A stretch of DNA of 64,000 nt from Lithodes maja (Eukaryota; Arthropoda; Malacostraca; Decapoda; Lithodidae): the NCBI GenBank assembly GCA_037953745.1, contig JBAKBP010004290.1:62001-126000 (forward strand), written 5' to 3'. Positions 1 through 10,688 of this stretch are shown piece by piece (positions within the stretch are counted from its first letter, which is position 1; every line of letters starts with the position of its first letter). The notes under the pieces were generated by a model that was not told where the DNA came from, ran no database searches, and saw only the letters and a list, made by a program, of their open reading frames with translations. Both the position numbers and the translations under genes were made by a program.

Positions 1-418
1 TTTAGTAAGTTTCGGAAATATCTTGAGGTGAGGTGAAAAAATCACAATTTTCAGCAGAAATATTTACAAAATTTACAATATTTACGATAACCATTATAGA
101 TACACTATTTTGTGTTGATAGAAATATTGTAGTACAGACTTCCCTCTTATCTCGTGAAGTGTATTTAAATGCAGTTGGGGGGTGATATTTGTGGGTGAAA
201 AACGAGCGATAAGATTATTATGTTGGCCGCGGGTGGACGATTTTTGAGCGGGAATATTCGAATTCAGTGATGTCAGTCCACAGAGCAATACGTAATAATC
301 ATCCGTCTGAAGGGGTTAAGTATGCAGGCGATAATGTTTATAACCCTGTGCTTTAGAAGGCAGATCTAAAGCCAAACTTTATAACCTGTACCATTATTGT
401 CGAATGTTTATAGAAAGT
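1..418. other. AT-rich stretch, no gene seen
   Basis: I see no coding region, RNA gene or named repeat here. The only open frame is a 64-codon minus-strand frame with no recognisable motif. A short TA run begins near 419 and leads into the T-run of the LINE-A remnant. Confidence 0.5.
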
Positions 419-424
419 ATATTA

Positions 425-440
<16 letters not shown>

Positions 441-458
<18 letters not shown>

Positions 459-600
459 TGTGGATAAGGGAGACATAAAGCACAACTGCCTGTGAAGAGT
501 GCCTTCCCCAGATTTGAAAGAGTGACGGCCAAAATCAAGGAATGTTCGAGTCAAAATGTCTGGCCACACGGAGTTTGAAGCAATTTTAGGCATAGGATAT
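441..600 (-). mobile_element. LINE-A 3' end remnant (5'-truncated)
   Basis: A T-run at 441-459, read on the minus strand as a poly(A) tail, is followed by sequence matching the 3' UTR of the LINE-A copies that end near 24745 and at 53692/56616. Shared landmarks are the segment around 'gaagagtgccttcccc', 'gaaagagtgacggccaaaat' and the end of the RT frame around 'cacacggagtttgaagc'. The copy is diverged and keeps only about 160 bp. A poly(A) tail with 5' truncation is the usual outcome of target-primed reverse transcription. The upstream boundary is approximate. Confidence 0.85.
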
Positions 601-675
601 ATTACGTAATGTTCATCATATTCTGGTTATCAGTAGACGATTTTCTTTAGTTTGTAATCTACCTAGACAAATGAA

Positions 676-3600
676 ATAGATAAAAGCTATCTCCATATAC
701 CCTCGTAGTAACATAGGTCCTTTATAGATAAAAGCTATCTCCATATACCCTCGTAGTAACATAGGTCCTTTATAGATAAAAGCTATCTCCATATACCCTC
801 GTAGTAACATAGGTCCTTTATAGATAAAAGCTATCTCCATATACCCTCGTAGTAACATAGGTCCTTTATAGATAAAAGCTATCTCCATATACCCTCGTAG
901 TAACATAGGTCCTTTATAGATAAAAGCTATCTCCATATACCCTCGTAGTAACATAGGTCCTTTATAGATAAAAGCTATCTCCATATACCCTCGTAGTAAC
1001 ATAGGTCCTTTATAGATAAAAGCTATCTCCATATACCCTCGTAGTAACATAGGTCCTTTATAGATAAAAGCTATCTCCATATACCCTCGTAGTAACATAG
1101 GTCCTTTATAGATAAAAGCTATCTCCATATACCCTCGTAGTAACATAGGTCCTTTATAGATAAAAGCTATCTCCATATACCCTCGTAGTAACATAGGTCC
1201 TTTATAGATAAAAGCTATCTCCATATACCCTCGTAGTAACATAGGTCCTTTATAGATAAAAGCTATCTCCATATACCCTCGTAGTAACATAGGTCCTTTA
1301 TAGATAAAAGCTATCTCCATATACCCTCGTAGTAACATAGGTCCTTTATAGATAAAAGCTATCTCCATATACCCTCGTAGTAACATAGGTCCTTTATAGA
1401 TAAAAGCTATCTCCATATACCCTCGTAGTAACATAGGTCCTTTATAGATAAAAGCTATCTCCATATACCCTCGTAGTAACATAGGTCCTTTATAGATAAA
1501 AGCTATCTCCATATACCCTCGTAGTAACATAGGTCCTTTATAGATAAAAGCTATCTCCATATACCCTCGTAGTAACATAGGTCCTTTATAGATAAAAGCT
1601 ATCTCCATATACCCTCGTAGTAACATAGGTCCTTTATAGATAAAAGCTATCTCCATATATCCTCGTAGTAACATAGGTCCTTTATAGATAAAAACTATCT
1701 CCATATACCCTCGTAGTAACCATAGGTCCTTTATAGATAAAAGCTATCTCCATATACCCTCGTAGTAACATAGGTCCTTTATAGATAAAAGCTATCTCCA
1801 TATACCCTCGTAGTAACATAGGTCCTTTATAGATAAAAGCTATCTCCATATACCCTCGTAGTAACATAGGTCCTTTATAGATAAAAGCTATCTCTATACC
1901 CTCGTAGTAACATAGGTCCTTTATAGATAAAAGCTATCTCCATATACCCTCCTAGTAACATAGGTCCTTTATAGATAAAAGCTATCTCCATATACCCTCG
2001 TAGTAACATAGGTCCTTTATAGATAAAAGCTATCTCCATATACCCTCGTAGTAACATAGGTCCTTTATAGATAAAAGCTATCTCCATATACCCTCGTAGT
2101 AACATAGGTCCTTTATAGATAAAAGCTATCTCCATATACCCTCGTAGTAACATAGGTCCTTTATAGATAAAAGCTATCTCCATATACCCTCGTAGTAACA
2201 TAGGTCCTTTATAGATAAAAGCTATCTCCATATACCCTCGTAGTAACATAGGTCCTTTATAGATAAAAGCTATCTCCATATACCCTCGTAGTAACATAGG
2301 TCCTTTATAGATAAAAGCTATCTCCATATACCCTCGTAGTAACATAGGTCCTTTATAGATAAAAGCTATCTCCATATACCCTCGTAGTAACATAGGTCCT
2401 TTATAGATAAAAGCTATCTCCATATACCCTCGTAGTAACATAGGTCCTTTATAGATAAAAGCTATCTCCATATACCCTCGTAGTAACATAGGTCTTTATA
2501 GATAAAAGCTATCTCCATATACCCTCGTAGTAACATAGGTCCTTTATAGATAAAAGCTATCTCCATATACCCTCGTAGTAACATAGGTCCTTTATAGATA
2601 AAAGCTATCTCCATATACCCTCGTAGTAACATAGGTCCTTTATAGATAAAAGCTATCTCCATATACCCTCGTAGTAACATAGGTCCTTTATAGATAAAAG
2701 CTATCTCCATATACCCTCGTAGTAACATAGGTCCTTTATAGATAAAAGCTATCTCCATATACCCTCGTAGTAACATAGGTCTTTATAGATAAAAGCTATC
2801 TCCATATACCCTCGTAGTAACATAGGTCCTTTATAGATAAAAGCTATCTCCATATACCCTCGTAGTAACATAGGTCCTTTATAGATAAAAGCTATCTCCA
2901 TATACCCTCGTAGTAACATAGGTCCTTTATAGATAAAAGCTATCTCCATATACCCTCGTAGTAACATAGGTCCTTTATAGATAAAAGCTATCTCCATATA
3001 CCCTCGTAGTAACATAGGTCCTTTATAGATAAAAGCTATCTCCATATACCCTCGTAGTAACATAGGTCCTTTATAGATAAAAGCTATCTCCATATACCCT
3101 CGTAGTAACATAGGTCCTTTATAGATAAAAGCTATCTCCATATACCCTCGTAGTAACATAGGTCCTTTATAGATAAAAGCTATCTCCATATACCCTCGTA
3201 GTAACATAGGTCCTTTATAGATAAAAGCTATCTCCATATACCCTCGTAGTAACATAGGTCCTTTATAGATAAAAGCTATCTCCATATACCCTCGTAGTAA
3301 CATAGGTCTTTATAGATAAAAGCTATCTCCATATACCCTCGTAGTAACATAGGTCCTTTATAGATAAAAGCTATCTCCATATACCCTCGTAGTAACATAG
3401 GTCCTTTATAGATAAAAGCTATCTCCATATACCCTCGTAGTAACATAGGTCCTTTATAGATAAAAGCTATCTCCATATACCCTCGTAGTAACATAGGTCC
3501 TTTATAGATAAAAGCTATCTCCATATACCCTCGTAGTAACATAGGTCCTTTATAGATAAAAGCTATCTCCATATACCCTCGTAGTAACATAGGTCCTTTA

Positions 3601-3841
3601 TAGATAAAAGCTATCTCCATATACCCTCGTAGTAACATAGGTCCTTTATAGATAAAAGCTATCTCCATATACCCTCGTAGTAACATAGGTCCTTTATAGA
3701 TAAAAGCTATCTCCATATACCCTCGTAGTAACATAGGTCCTTTATAGATAAAAGCTATCTCCATATACCCTTGTAGTAACATAGGTCCTTTATAGATAAA
3801 AGCTATCTCCATATACCCTCGTAGTAACATAGGTCCTTTAT
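676..3841. repeat. 48-bp minisatellite, about 66 copies
   Basis: A head-to-tail array has the unit start 'atagataaaagctatctcc' and a 48-bp period. It is nearly homogeneous. I see one 1-bp insertion near 1721, one 4-bp deletion near 1893, and three units lacking one C in 'ggtccttt' near 2493, 2780 and 3307. Because 48 is a multiple of three and the unit has no stop in one minus-strand frame, it reads as repeats of MLLRGYMEIAFIYKGP. Long frames break only at indels, as expected for non-coding DNA. There are no unique spacers, so it is not a CRISPR array. No flanking coding sequence suggests that the peptide is used. Confidence 0.97.
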
Positions 3842-3897
3842 AAACTGCATAAAATCATTTTATTTCAGCCAGAATCAAAGGTAAAAAGGCATCATCA

Positions 3898-4330
3898 TGG
3901 GAGTGGGCGCATATTATGTCCTCATTATAGTAGGCTATATGTCTTATTTTTATCATGTCTTTATCATGTCTTTAAGTTTTCTCCCAAGACCTCCATCAAG
4001 ACCCAAGACCCTCCATCAAGACCCAAGACCCTCCATCAAGACCCCCCCCCCCCAAAAAAAAAAGACCCTCCATTAAGATAAATGTGTACATTTTTCGATA
4101 AAAAAAAATCCCAGCCGAAGGCCGGTTCCTCTTAAATTACAGGCTCACTATCGCTCGCCAGGAAAAAATCGACACCTAAATGACACGGACAATCTTAATA
4201 TTGACAAAGAAATGGGGCGAAAGGTTTTAAAATCGCCAAACTATTTGGCCGAACGTCATCAAATCTGAAAGCTGATGGGGCTAAACATGAGGGAAAAGGT
4301 GGACCAGAAAAGCGACCTATCTCCCCTTAA
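3898..4330 (+). mobile_element. TTAAGGGG-family MITE, plus orientation
   Basis: This is a dispersed non-coding repeat ending in 'ctatctccccttaa'. Its core is shared with the copies at 4612, 8050, 21995 and 27682: the 'ccatcaagac' segment, 'aatgtgtacatttttcg', 'aggctcactatcgctcgcc' and 'gacacctaaatg'. Complete copies have TTAA at both ends and terminal inverted repeats of the type TTAAGGGGAGATGGG, which points to a non-autonomous DNA transposon, possibly piggyBac-like from the TTAA target. The left end of this copy is degraded and placed by alignment. It contains a small local triplication of 'gaccctccatcaagaccca'. Confidence 0.8.
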
Positions 4331-4611
4331 GATTATGGACATGTTTGAGTGTAACGAGAGCTTAATGACACCAGTCGTACCAACGTGACAAAGGTTGGTC
4401 GGTCTCCGTTACTATAGGGTCTCTAGTGTCTGGCTGTTGTGAGCGGCGACCATTGTGAGCACATAAAAGGACCCACAAGTGATGAAGTGGGTTTGATGGT
4501 CTTGTTGTCGTGCGGGCGGGCGATGGATGGTGTCTGAGGGGGAGAGCATATGGCTGTATGTAGCTCACTTAGTCTATAGCTACATTTTCACCTGGCTAAA
4601 AATGTGATGCT
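4331..4611. other. Spacer between inverted MITE copies, no gene
   Basis: This 281-bp segment separates two oppositely oriented copies of the TTAAGGGG-family MITE. A 68-codon minus-strand frame (4362-4568) is Pro/His-rich with no recognised motif. I see no RNA gene. Confidence 0.5.
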
Positions 4612-4985
4612 TTAAGGGGAGATGGGCAATTTTTCGGGTCCCCTTCCTTCCTCATGCTTATCCCCATTAGTTTTGAGTTGTTTTGACGTTTGCCCCATTA
4701 GTTTGTCAAATTTAAGACCTTAATTCCGCCCCATTTATTTTGTTCAATATTAAGACCTTTCGTGCCCTTTAGGTGTCGATTGTTTTTCTTGGCGAGCGAT
4801 AGCGAGCCTGTAATAGTGGATGAAACGGCCTTTGGCCGTGACATTTTTCTACCAAAAAATGTACAAATTAATCTCGAAGGGGGATCTAATGGATGTTTTT
4901 TTAAGTTTAATGCATATCTAGGGAGGAAACTAAAACAAATAATTAATATATAAATAAATAGACCCCAAAAATAACCACTTCTCAA
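4612..4985 (-). mobile_element. TTAAGGGG-family MITE, minus orientation
   Basis: This copy begins exactly with TTAAGGGGAGATGGG and carries the reverse complement of the family core (for example 'ttaggtgtcgattgtttttc' and 'ggcgagcgatagcgagcctg'). It mirrors the copy at 3898-4330, so the pair forms a large imperfect inverted repeat with a spacer of about 280 bp. The right end is diverged and approximate. No coding capacity is seen. Confidence 0.85.
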
Positions 4986-5009
4986 TAATTAATGAAGAAA
5001 TATGAAAGT

Positions 5010-5504
5010 ACTGCATCCCTGTATCGCATTAATACCAAACCGGTTTAATTAACAACATATTTCACTGCATCCCTGTATCGCATTAATACCAAACCGGTTT
5101 AATTAACAACATATTTCACTGCATCCCTGTATCGCATTAATACCAAACCGGTTTAATTAACAACATATTTCACTGCATCCCTGTATCGCATTAATACCAA
5201 ACCCGGTTTAATTAACAACATATTTCACTGCATCCCTGTATCGCATTAATACCAAACCGGTTTAATTAACAACATATTTCACTGCATCCCTGTATCGCAT
5301 TAATACCAAACCGGTTTAATTAACAACATATTTCACTGCATCCCTGTATCGCATTAATACCAAACCGGTTTAATTAACAACATATTTCACTGCATCCCTG
5401 TATCGCATTAATACCAAACCGGTTTAATTAACAACATATTTCACTGCATCCCTGTATCGCATTAATACCAAACCCGGTTTAATTAACAACATATTTCACT
5501 GCAT
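5010..5504. repeat. 54-bp tandem repeat, 9 copies
   Basis: Nine units of about 54 bp begin with 'actgcatccctgtatcgc' and contain AACCGGTTTAATTAA. Two units carry one extra C (AAACCCGGTT). The units are otherwise almost identical, indicating recent expansion or homogenisation. The array runs directly into a LINE-A fragment. Confidence 0.95.
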
Positions 5505-5539
5505 TCATTCATGGGTTCTTCACCTCCACACAACTTGTG

Positions 5540-5937
5540 GCTTAGTACAGGGGTGCAGTCCGACCATGTATTGAGTACCGGTATTGATCGCATGTGTGGA
5601 AGGTTTCATCCATACCGCACTTCTCGAAAGGGTAGAGTCGGACGCATTTCGTCTCATCAAGTCAACTCCTCTTACTAATTGTATGCAATCTCTCTCCCCC
5701 TCTCTCTCTCTTCTACCACTATTATAATAATCAATGGTCCTCCAAGCTTTCTCAGTATATACCTATTACCTTTCGGAGAGTAAGTGGCACCCGCCTTCGA
5801 CACGTTCCCAACCTTTGTTTTTGTTGTCCAACTCTCTAACCCAAGAATGAACCAACTTTTCATTCTTTCTTTTGTCCGACAAGCAAACTCTGGAACTCTC
5901 TCCCTAAATCTATCTTTTCCTCATCCTATGAATTACC
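5540..5937 (+). pseudogene. Decayed LINE-A RT C-terminal fragment
   Basis: The nucleotide sequence aligns to the C-terminal part of the LINE-A ORF seen near 25270-24900 on the minus strand and 53120-53640 on the plus strand. Recognisable pieces are the block 'LYRGIVRPCIEYCSHVWGGS', the 'HTALLDKVE' block, the 'NSLQSLSL' block and the terminal 'LWNSLP' block. Several frameshifts and stops interrupt it, and it has no intact start or end. It is an old dead copy. The family is a Jockey/I-like non-LTR retrotransposon encoding APE endonuclease and RT. Confidence 0.75.
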
Positions 5938-6164
5938 TTGTGGTGATGGTGGGGGGGGGGGGGGGGAGACTCTATACAAGCAGCTTTGCCATTCGTTTCC
6001 CTCCTACACATAAACCACAAATGTTCAGTAATACAGGAATCAAACGATAAAACAATTAAAATAATACTGACTCAAGCATCGAATATATATCTTACCAAAA
6101 CAGAATAAAGGTATTCCACTGTCCACATCTGCGATATGTTACTTAGGCTATTTTTGCACAATCT
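5938..6164. other. Poly(G) tract and AT-rich DNA, no gene
   Basis: A run of about 18 G bases lies near 5950-5967. The rest is AT-rich without a recognised feature. The 88-codon plus-strand frame across 5784-6050 is mostly the out-of-frame LINE-A remnant and is not supported as a gene. Confidence 0.5.
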
Positions 6165-6530
6165 ATCTATCTATATATCTATATGCTCAGGCCCAATCCC
6201 CACTTTGGGGGTAGCCTACTCAAGACAGAGCAAGAACAGGGAAAACACAATAACAACATAAAACAACGAATAAACACAGATAAAAAGCACAAAACTCACA
6301 CACATCCAGGTCACCCAGGAGAAGACCCAGAGACCAGGGTCACCAAGGTCGCTCCAGCACTCCCCCGGCCCCCGACCACCCGGAGAGGTTCCGATCTCGG
6401 CAGGCAAACATGCAGCGGAGCCAAAGCCACAAGCCCTCCCACCACACTTCCAGGCGCACCCTTCATATTAATCGTCTCCCCGGGCCAGGCGCCTGATGGA
6501 CTATTATCTAGTCCAACTTAAGCCCGACTC
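6165..6530 (-). mobile_element. RTE 3' UTR copy (5'-truncated)
   Basis: The segment from 'tatgctcaggcccaatcccc' to 'ccttactccaaatg' is nearly identical to 58210-58575, which lies directly 3' of the RTE ORF on the minus strand. Both copies begin on the left with a (TCTA)n run, so the element ends in a (TAGA)n tail rather than poly(A). Microsatellite tails are typical of the RTE group. No RT coding sequence remains here. The plus-strand 112-codon frame is a by-product. Confidence 0.8.
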
Positions 6531-6694
6531 CTTACTCCAAATGAAACGAAAGGAAATGAGAAATAGTCTATTTCGTCTCATTTTGCACAATAGTTACCGT
6601 TAAATGTGCAACAAGTTCAATGAACGAGAAGCCCAAAACTTAGTTAACTTTTGCAACGTTAGAGAAAAAAAGTTGTAGAGACACAGTTTAAAAG

Positions 6695-6774
6695 GTAAGG
6701 GGAGATGAGCCATTTTTCTGGCCCCCTTTCTTCCTGTTTTTGTTTTCTGATTCTAAAACGTTCGCCCCATTAGT
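6695..6774 (-). mobile_element. TTAAGGGG-family MITE fragment
   Basis: Only the terminal part of the family is present ('ggtaaggggagatgagcc' to 'gttcgccccattag'). It stops where LINE-A sequence starts at 6774. The junction suggests insertion of, or recombination with, the LINE-A fragment. Confidence 0.75.
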
Positions 6775-7900
6775 TTCCTCCTGGTTGTGGACAGCAGAAG
6801 AACAAGCGTGAGTAAACCAAGACTTTTTGCATTAGACTGAGAGAAAGAAAATGGAATGTACGCTTCCATGCCCGAGAGAATTACCTCGGTAATGTGTTCA
6901 GCAGTCTCCAAGGGTCCTCGGCCACGGAAGCAGAAGTCATTCCATGGGAAATCAAAGAAGTACTGCCGGAGAGCCTCCCCGTCGGCAGCGCCAAAGTGCC
7001 ACAAGCGCAGCCGGCTGGGAGGATCGGATGGCCGTACTGAAGAGATAGGATAGGTGACGGAGATAAGTTTATGGTCGGAGGAGCCCAAAGGAGAGAAAAT
7101 ATTGACAGTATAAGAGGAAGGGTTAGAAGTCAGAAATAAGTCAAGAATGTTGGGCCGATCTCTGAAGCGATCCGGGATACGGGGGGGTTGCTGGACCAGC
7201 TGCTCTAGGTCATTTATGATAGAAAAGACGTAGGCTTGTTCACCAGGTTGGTCAGTAGAGCGAGAGGAGAGCCATTGGCGGTGGTGAATGTTGAAATATC
7301 CTAAGATGGAGATTTCAGAGAAGGGAGAGATAGATAGAATGTGTTCCTCTTTAGAGTTTAGATAGTCGGAGAATTTGAGAAAGTCGGTAGAGTTAGGGGA
7401 AAGATAGACCGCACAGAAATATTTAGTATGAGAATGACAGGATAGTTTGAGCCATAAAGTTGAGAATTCAGAGTAGTCGAAATCGGGAACACGAGAGCAA
7501 GTAAGTTTGTTGTGCACGTATGCACAACATCCACCTTTGGCTTTGAAACTAGGATAGAGAAAGTAGGAGGATACAGAGAAAGGGGCAGCTGGAAGTTGTT
7601 TCAGATACCTGGGTTTCTGTGAGGAAAAGAAGATCAGGATTGGAGGAGGAGAGATGGTGTTCGACAGAGTGAAAATTAGAGGAAAGGCCGCGAATATTGC
7701 AAAAGTTGATAGTAAGAGTGACAGGCCGTGGTCCAAAACATTTAGAGGGGTCGTCAGGGGAAGGTCGGGCATGTGTGGGGGTATTTATGGTTCCCCCCCC
7801 GCCCCCCCCCCCCCTCCTTGGGGACTCCGAGGCTGGGCCTTGTGTTCATCATTTTTGTTAACTAATTTTGAAGGAGAAAGTGTGGTGTGCATGTTAAGTT
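6774..7900 (-). pseudogene. LINE-A endonuclease-domain fragment
   Basis: The minus-strand frame at 6753-7772 encodes the APE-type endonuclease of the LINE-A family and the linker into RT, overlapping the N-terminal part of the frame at 24826-27043. Visible motifs are the block around 'SSDHKLISV' and the 'ILGYFNIHH' block. The family motif is normally GDFN, so the catalytic Asp appears replaced by Tyr. The upstream ET motif lies in another frame near 7615-7625, so a frameshift separates it. RT is missing, so this is a 3'-truncated dead piece. The C/G-rich tract near 7792-7817 lies in the upstream part. Confidence 0.8.
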
Positions 7901-8049
7901 AGACAGTTTTCTTTAGATAGTGTTAACCCCTATAATTCCCACAGGTCCTTCCTATAATGTACAAATCGGTTATTGATAGCCAGAATATACTGTCAAAATG
8001 TTTCATAACCTTCAAAGGGTTACATAATGCATTTGAACAACAAATGACA
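7901..8049. other. Short unassigned spacer
   Basis: No motif or ORF is supported between the LINE-A fragment and the next MITE. Confidence 0.4.
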
Positions 8050-8411
8050 TTAAGAGGAGATGGGCGTATTTATTGGCTTATTGTTTTATCTTTTTATATT
8101 TTTAGTGTCCTCCCTAGACCCCCATCAAGCTGTAAAAAAAAAAAAATGGACCTTCCTTCAAGACAAATTTGTAAATTTTTCGGTAGAAAAATTTCCCAGC
8201 CGTAGGCCGGTTAATCTTGAAATTACAGGCTCGCTATCGCTCGCCAGGTAAAAATCGACACCTAAATGGCACGAAAGGTCTTAATATTGACAAAGAAATG
8301 AAGCGTAATATATTAATCGCCAAGCTAATGGGCCGAATGTCTTAAAATCTAAAAACCAATGGGGCTAAGAGGGAGAAAGGAAGCCAGAAAAACCGGCCTG
8401 TCCCCTCTTAA
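8050..8411 (+). mobile_element. TTAAGGGG-family MITE, complete copy
   Basis: This 362-bp element has TTAA at both ends and terminal inverted repeats (left TTAAGAGGAGATGGGC, right 'gcctgtcccctcttaa'). It contains the full family core and no coding capacity. TTAA at each border fits piggyBac-type target duplication. No transposase is in the window, so the superfamily is inferred from the target only. Confidence 0.88.
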
Positions 8412-8637
8412 CCAATTCCAAGGACCGAAATCAATGATATTGACCAAGGTTCAGGTTATCTCAAAGTGCAATAACCTAGAGCCATCCTATTGTATGCTTA
8501 CATCTAGCTGCGTCGAAAAGACACACAATTTATACGAGTATTAATCAAACATATTAATTATCATACCATTACTTTTCAAAATAATTCATTCTTGAGGATA
8601 ACTAAACAAAACAAAATATTCCCTCTTGTGTATATAT
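8412..8637. other. Left flank of LTR-1, no gene
   Basis: AT-rich DNA with no recognised feature, ending in the ATAT target-site copy directly before the 5' LTR. Confidence 0.5.
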
Positions 8638-10470
8638 TGTGACGCATGTCGAGTATGAGCATGCTGTACAGAACGCCCAGTCAGGCCCCACCCTCGCTAG
8701 GATCGTCAGGGCAGGAACTTTGGCTGTAGTCTGTGTAGAGTTTCCTAACTCAGTTTATGTGAACCGTTGTACTATAAGTATTATCATTATGTATTTTGTT
8801 TTCTTCTAAGTCAACGAGTTCTATTTTATATCATTAGATATAAGTATTGTGTGTGGGACTTGTATGTAATGATGAGAGGAGAGAGATATTATGTAACGGA
8901 GGACAGTGTGCGCGCCACGAGGTGTGTAGGCCTCACTCCCTCCTCCCTCCTTCCCCCCTCCCTCCCCCCTCATCAAGAGCGTGGGAATCCTTTGTCGATC
9001 CCAGATTGAGAGAGAGAATGTGACGTCATGATTGCCGTTATGCTCGCTACGGGGCCGAGTATAAAAAGGGAGGTCTCGCCATTTTTAGATCAGAACTCAT
9101 CAGGCAAAGCGACCTCTCATATCCCTTGCAACTATCGATATTCTTCCGACTGATGTGAACTTTCTCTACTCTCTGAACAGCCTATTTTCTTCTCTTCTCG
9201 TCCCTTTTTAACCAATGACCCCTTTGGTGCAGATTTAGTCAGCCAAAGTATTATCGCTTGAGTTCTCACGAGATAAGTGCCTGTTAGATAGCCTATTTTT
9301 GGAAGGGTTAACTAGAATAGGATTGATTGATGTTTGTTGCACTCGTATATGCATTTCCCTGTGTACTATTATTCATGTTCCTGTTTTCTGCTGGTTTAGG
9401 TAATGCTAGACTGGGATAGGGTTCCTCGAGTTGTGATTTCCTATGAGTGCTAGGTTGGTTGAACCAGCACAATTGCAACGAAGACGTGGGAAGCCTAGGG
9501 GGTCTTTTTGACTGTGTACCGTGGGAGTTTAGCACTGTGTTGCGAGTGAGGGCTTTTGCCTCGGCCACCCAACACTGTGCTATCTCATTTGCTTGACTTT
9601 GAGAGGATCGCCAGGAGAGAACCAGATACTAGTGATCTGGATCTCTCAAGAGAGCATCCCGTCAATTAACGTAATTTGGCCGCACAGTCTTAAGGACCTC
9701 GCTAGGCTACGAGCCGCTTGCTCAGCCATTGTCTCTTAACCTTATGTATCCCAGCTAGACTTTGCTCGACCAGCAGATACAGCATAGTATTGAAGCTTCT
9801 CCTTATGTATGTTATTGTTTATGCACTATTGATTTCATGTGTGGCACGCTTAGCGCTACTTCAGAGATTAGTGGCCCACGAGCACAATCTTAGTAGGCTA
9901 TTGCCAGTGCATTGTCGGAGTACTTCTTCTTAATGTTTGCCATATCCTATTGCTTATTCTTATAATTCTTCTTATGTCAATTTAAAGCCTTTAATTACCA
10001 GTGAGTTATTCATTAAATTGCTGTTCAAAATCCGATACTTACTTCTTATGAGTATTCGAGAAGCATCTAACTTATCAGAAGATTCCTTGCTTGATGCTCG
10101 AGGACTATTGTTTTAACGTAACGTAATAGCCGATCCGAAGTAGAGGGTGGAGGACTTCTTAAGTTCTTAGTTCAAGGGTGGATTACTTCGGCTTCGGCCA
10201 ACACTATTCTTTAGTGTTGTAGTACTTTCTTCTTTGTTTGATTGTTGACCAGACTAGATAACTCCCGTCTTGTTATTAGTCTGTTGTGTGAAACGCTAGT
10301 ACCAAGTTCTTGTATACCCCGTTATAGCAGATAGAACTCTGGAGGGTAGTGGCGTTTTTTGTTCGGCTGGCAGTACTCTGGGGTTGGGATCGTGTGTTTC
10401 CGTTGTGGCAGCGAGCCATACTCGAGTCCTGTGTAAGAGCCCTAGTGTACCCGAGTGCCCGGTCGTAACA
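8638..10470 (+). repeat. LTR-1 5' LTR (1833 bp)
   Basis: This is a direct copy of 14995-16826. The TG...CA ends are canonical. It contains a plausible promoter (palindromic TGACGTCA, then TATAAAAAG). The 80-codon and 86-codon frames found in both LTRs are by-products of LTR duplication. Confidence 0.95.
9021..9095 (+). promoter_or_regulatory. LTR-1 core promoter candidate
   Basis: TGACGTCA, a perfect CRE-type palindrome, lies at 9021-9028. TATAAAAAG lies at 9060-9068. An arthropod-like initiator, TCAGAA, lies at 9090-9095, about 30 bp downstream of the TATA box. The same arrangement is in the 3' LTR (15378 and 15417). This would mark the U3/R boundary. Activity is inferred from motif and spacing only. 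Confidence 0.6.
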
Positions 10471-10472
10471 AA

Positions 10473-10484
10473 TGGCGACCTTGC
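10473..10484 (+). other. LTR-1 primer-binding site
   Basis: TGGCGACCTTGC starts two bases after the 5' LTR, the expected place for tRNA priming. TGGCGAC would pair with a tRNA 3' end of GTCGCCA, as found in some serine tRNAs, but the later bases do not obviously fit, so the tRNA is uncertain. LTR-2 has the similar TGGCGACCTCGCC. Confidence 0.7.
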
Positions 10485-10688
10485 TTAGGATTTTGTGAAC
10501 AGTATAATTTTTTTTTGCAGAGTTGTACAACATTTGTTTGTTCGTACTTTAGCGTACATATTGAAGAATATTTTTTTTTTTGTAAGGCAATTAGGAGAGC
10601 ATTTAAGAGACTCCAGTTAATTTAGTAATTAGTGCTTACATAAGGGAGTTTAACACTTTTGTCTCGAGAATTTTTTGTGAACTTCAGT

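Noticed and set aside
616..3830. Long minus-strand frames of repeated MEIAFIYKGPMLLRGY
   Set aside because: They follow from a 48-bp unit divisible by three with no stop. They break at every indel, and there is no gene-like flank.
676..3841. CRISPR-like array
   Set aside because: Units are contiguous with no unique spacers. The same holds for the 54-, 38- and 80-bp arrays. The sequence is clearly eukaryotic.
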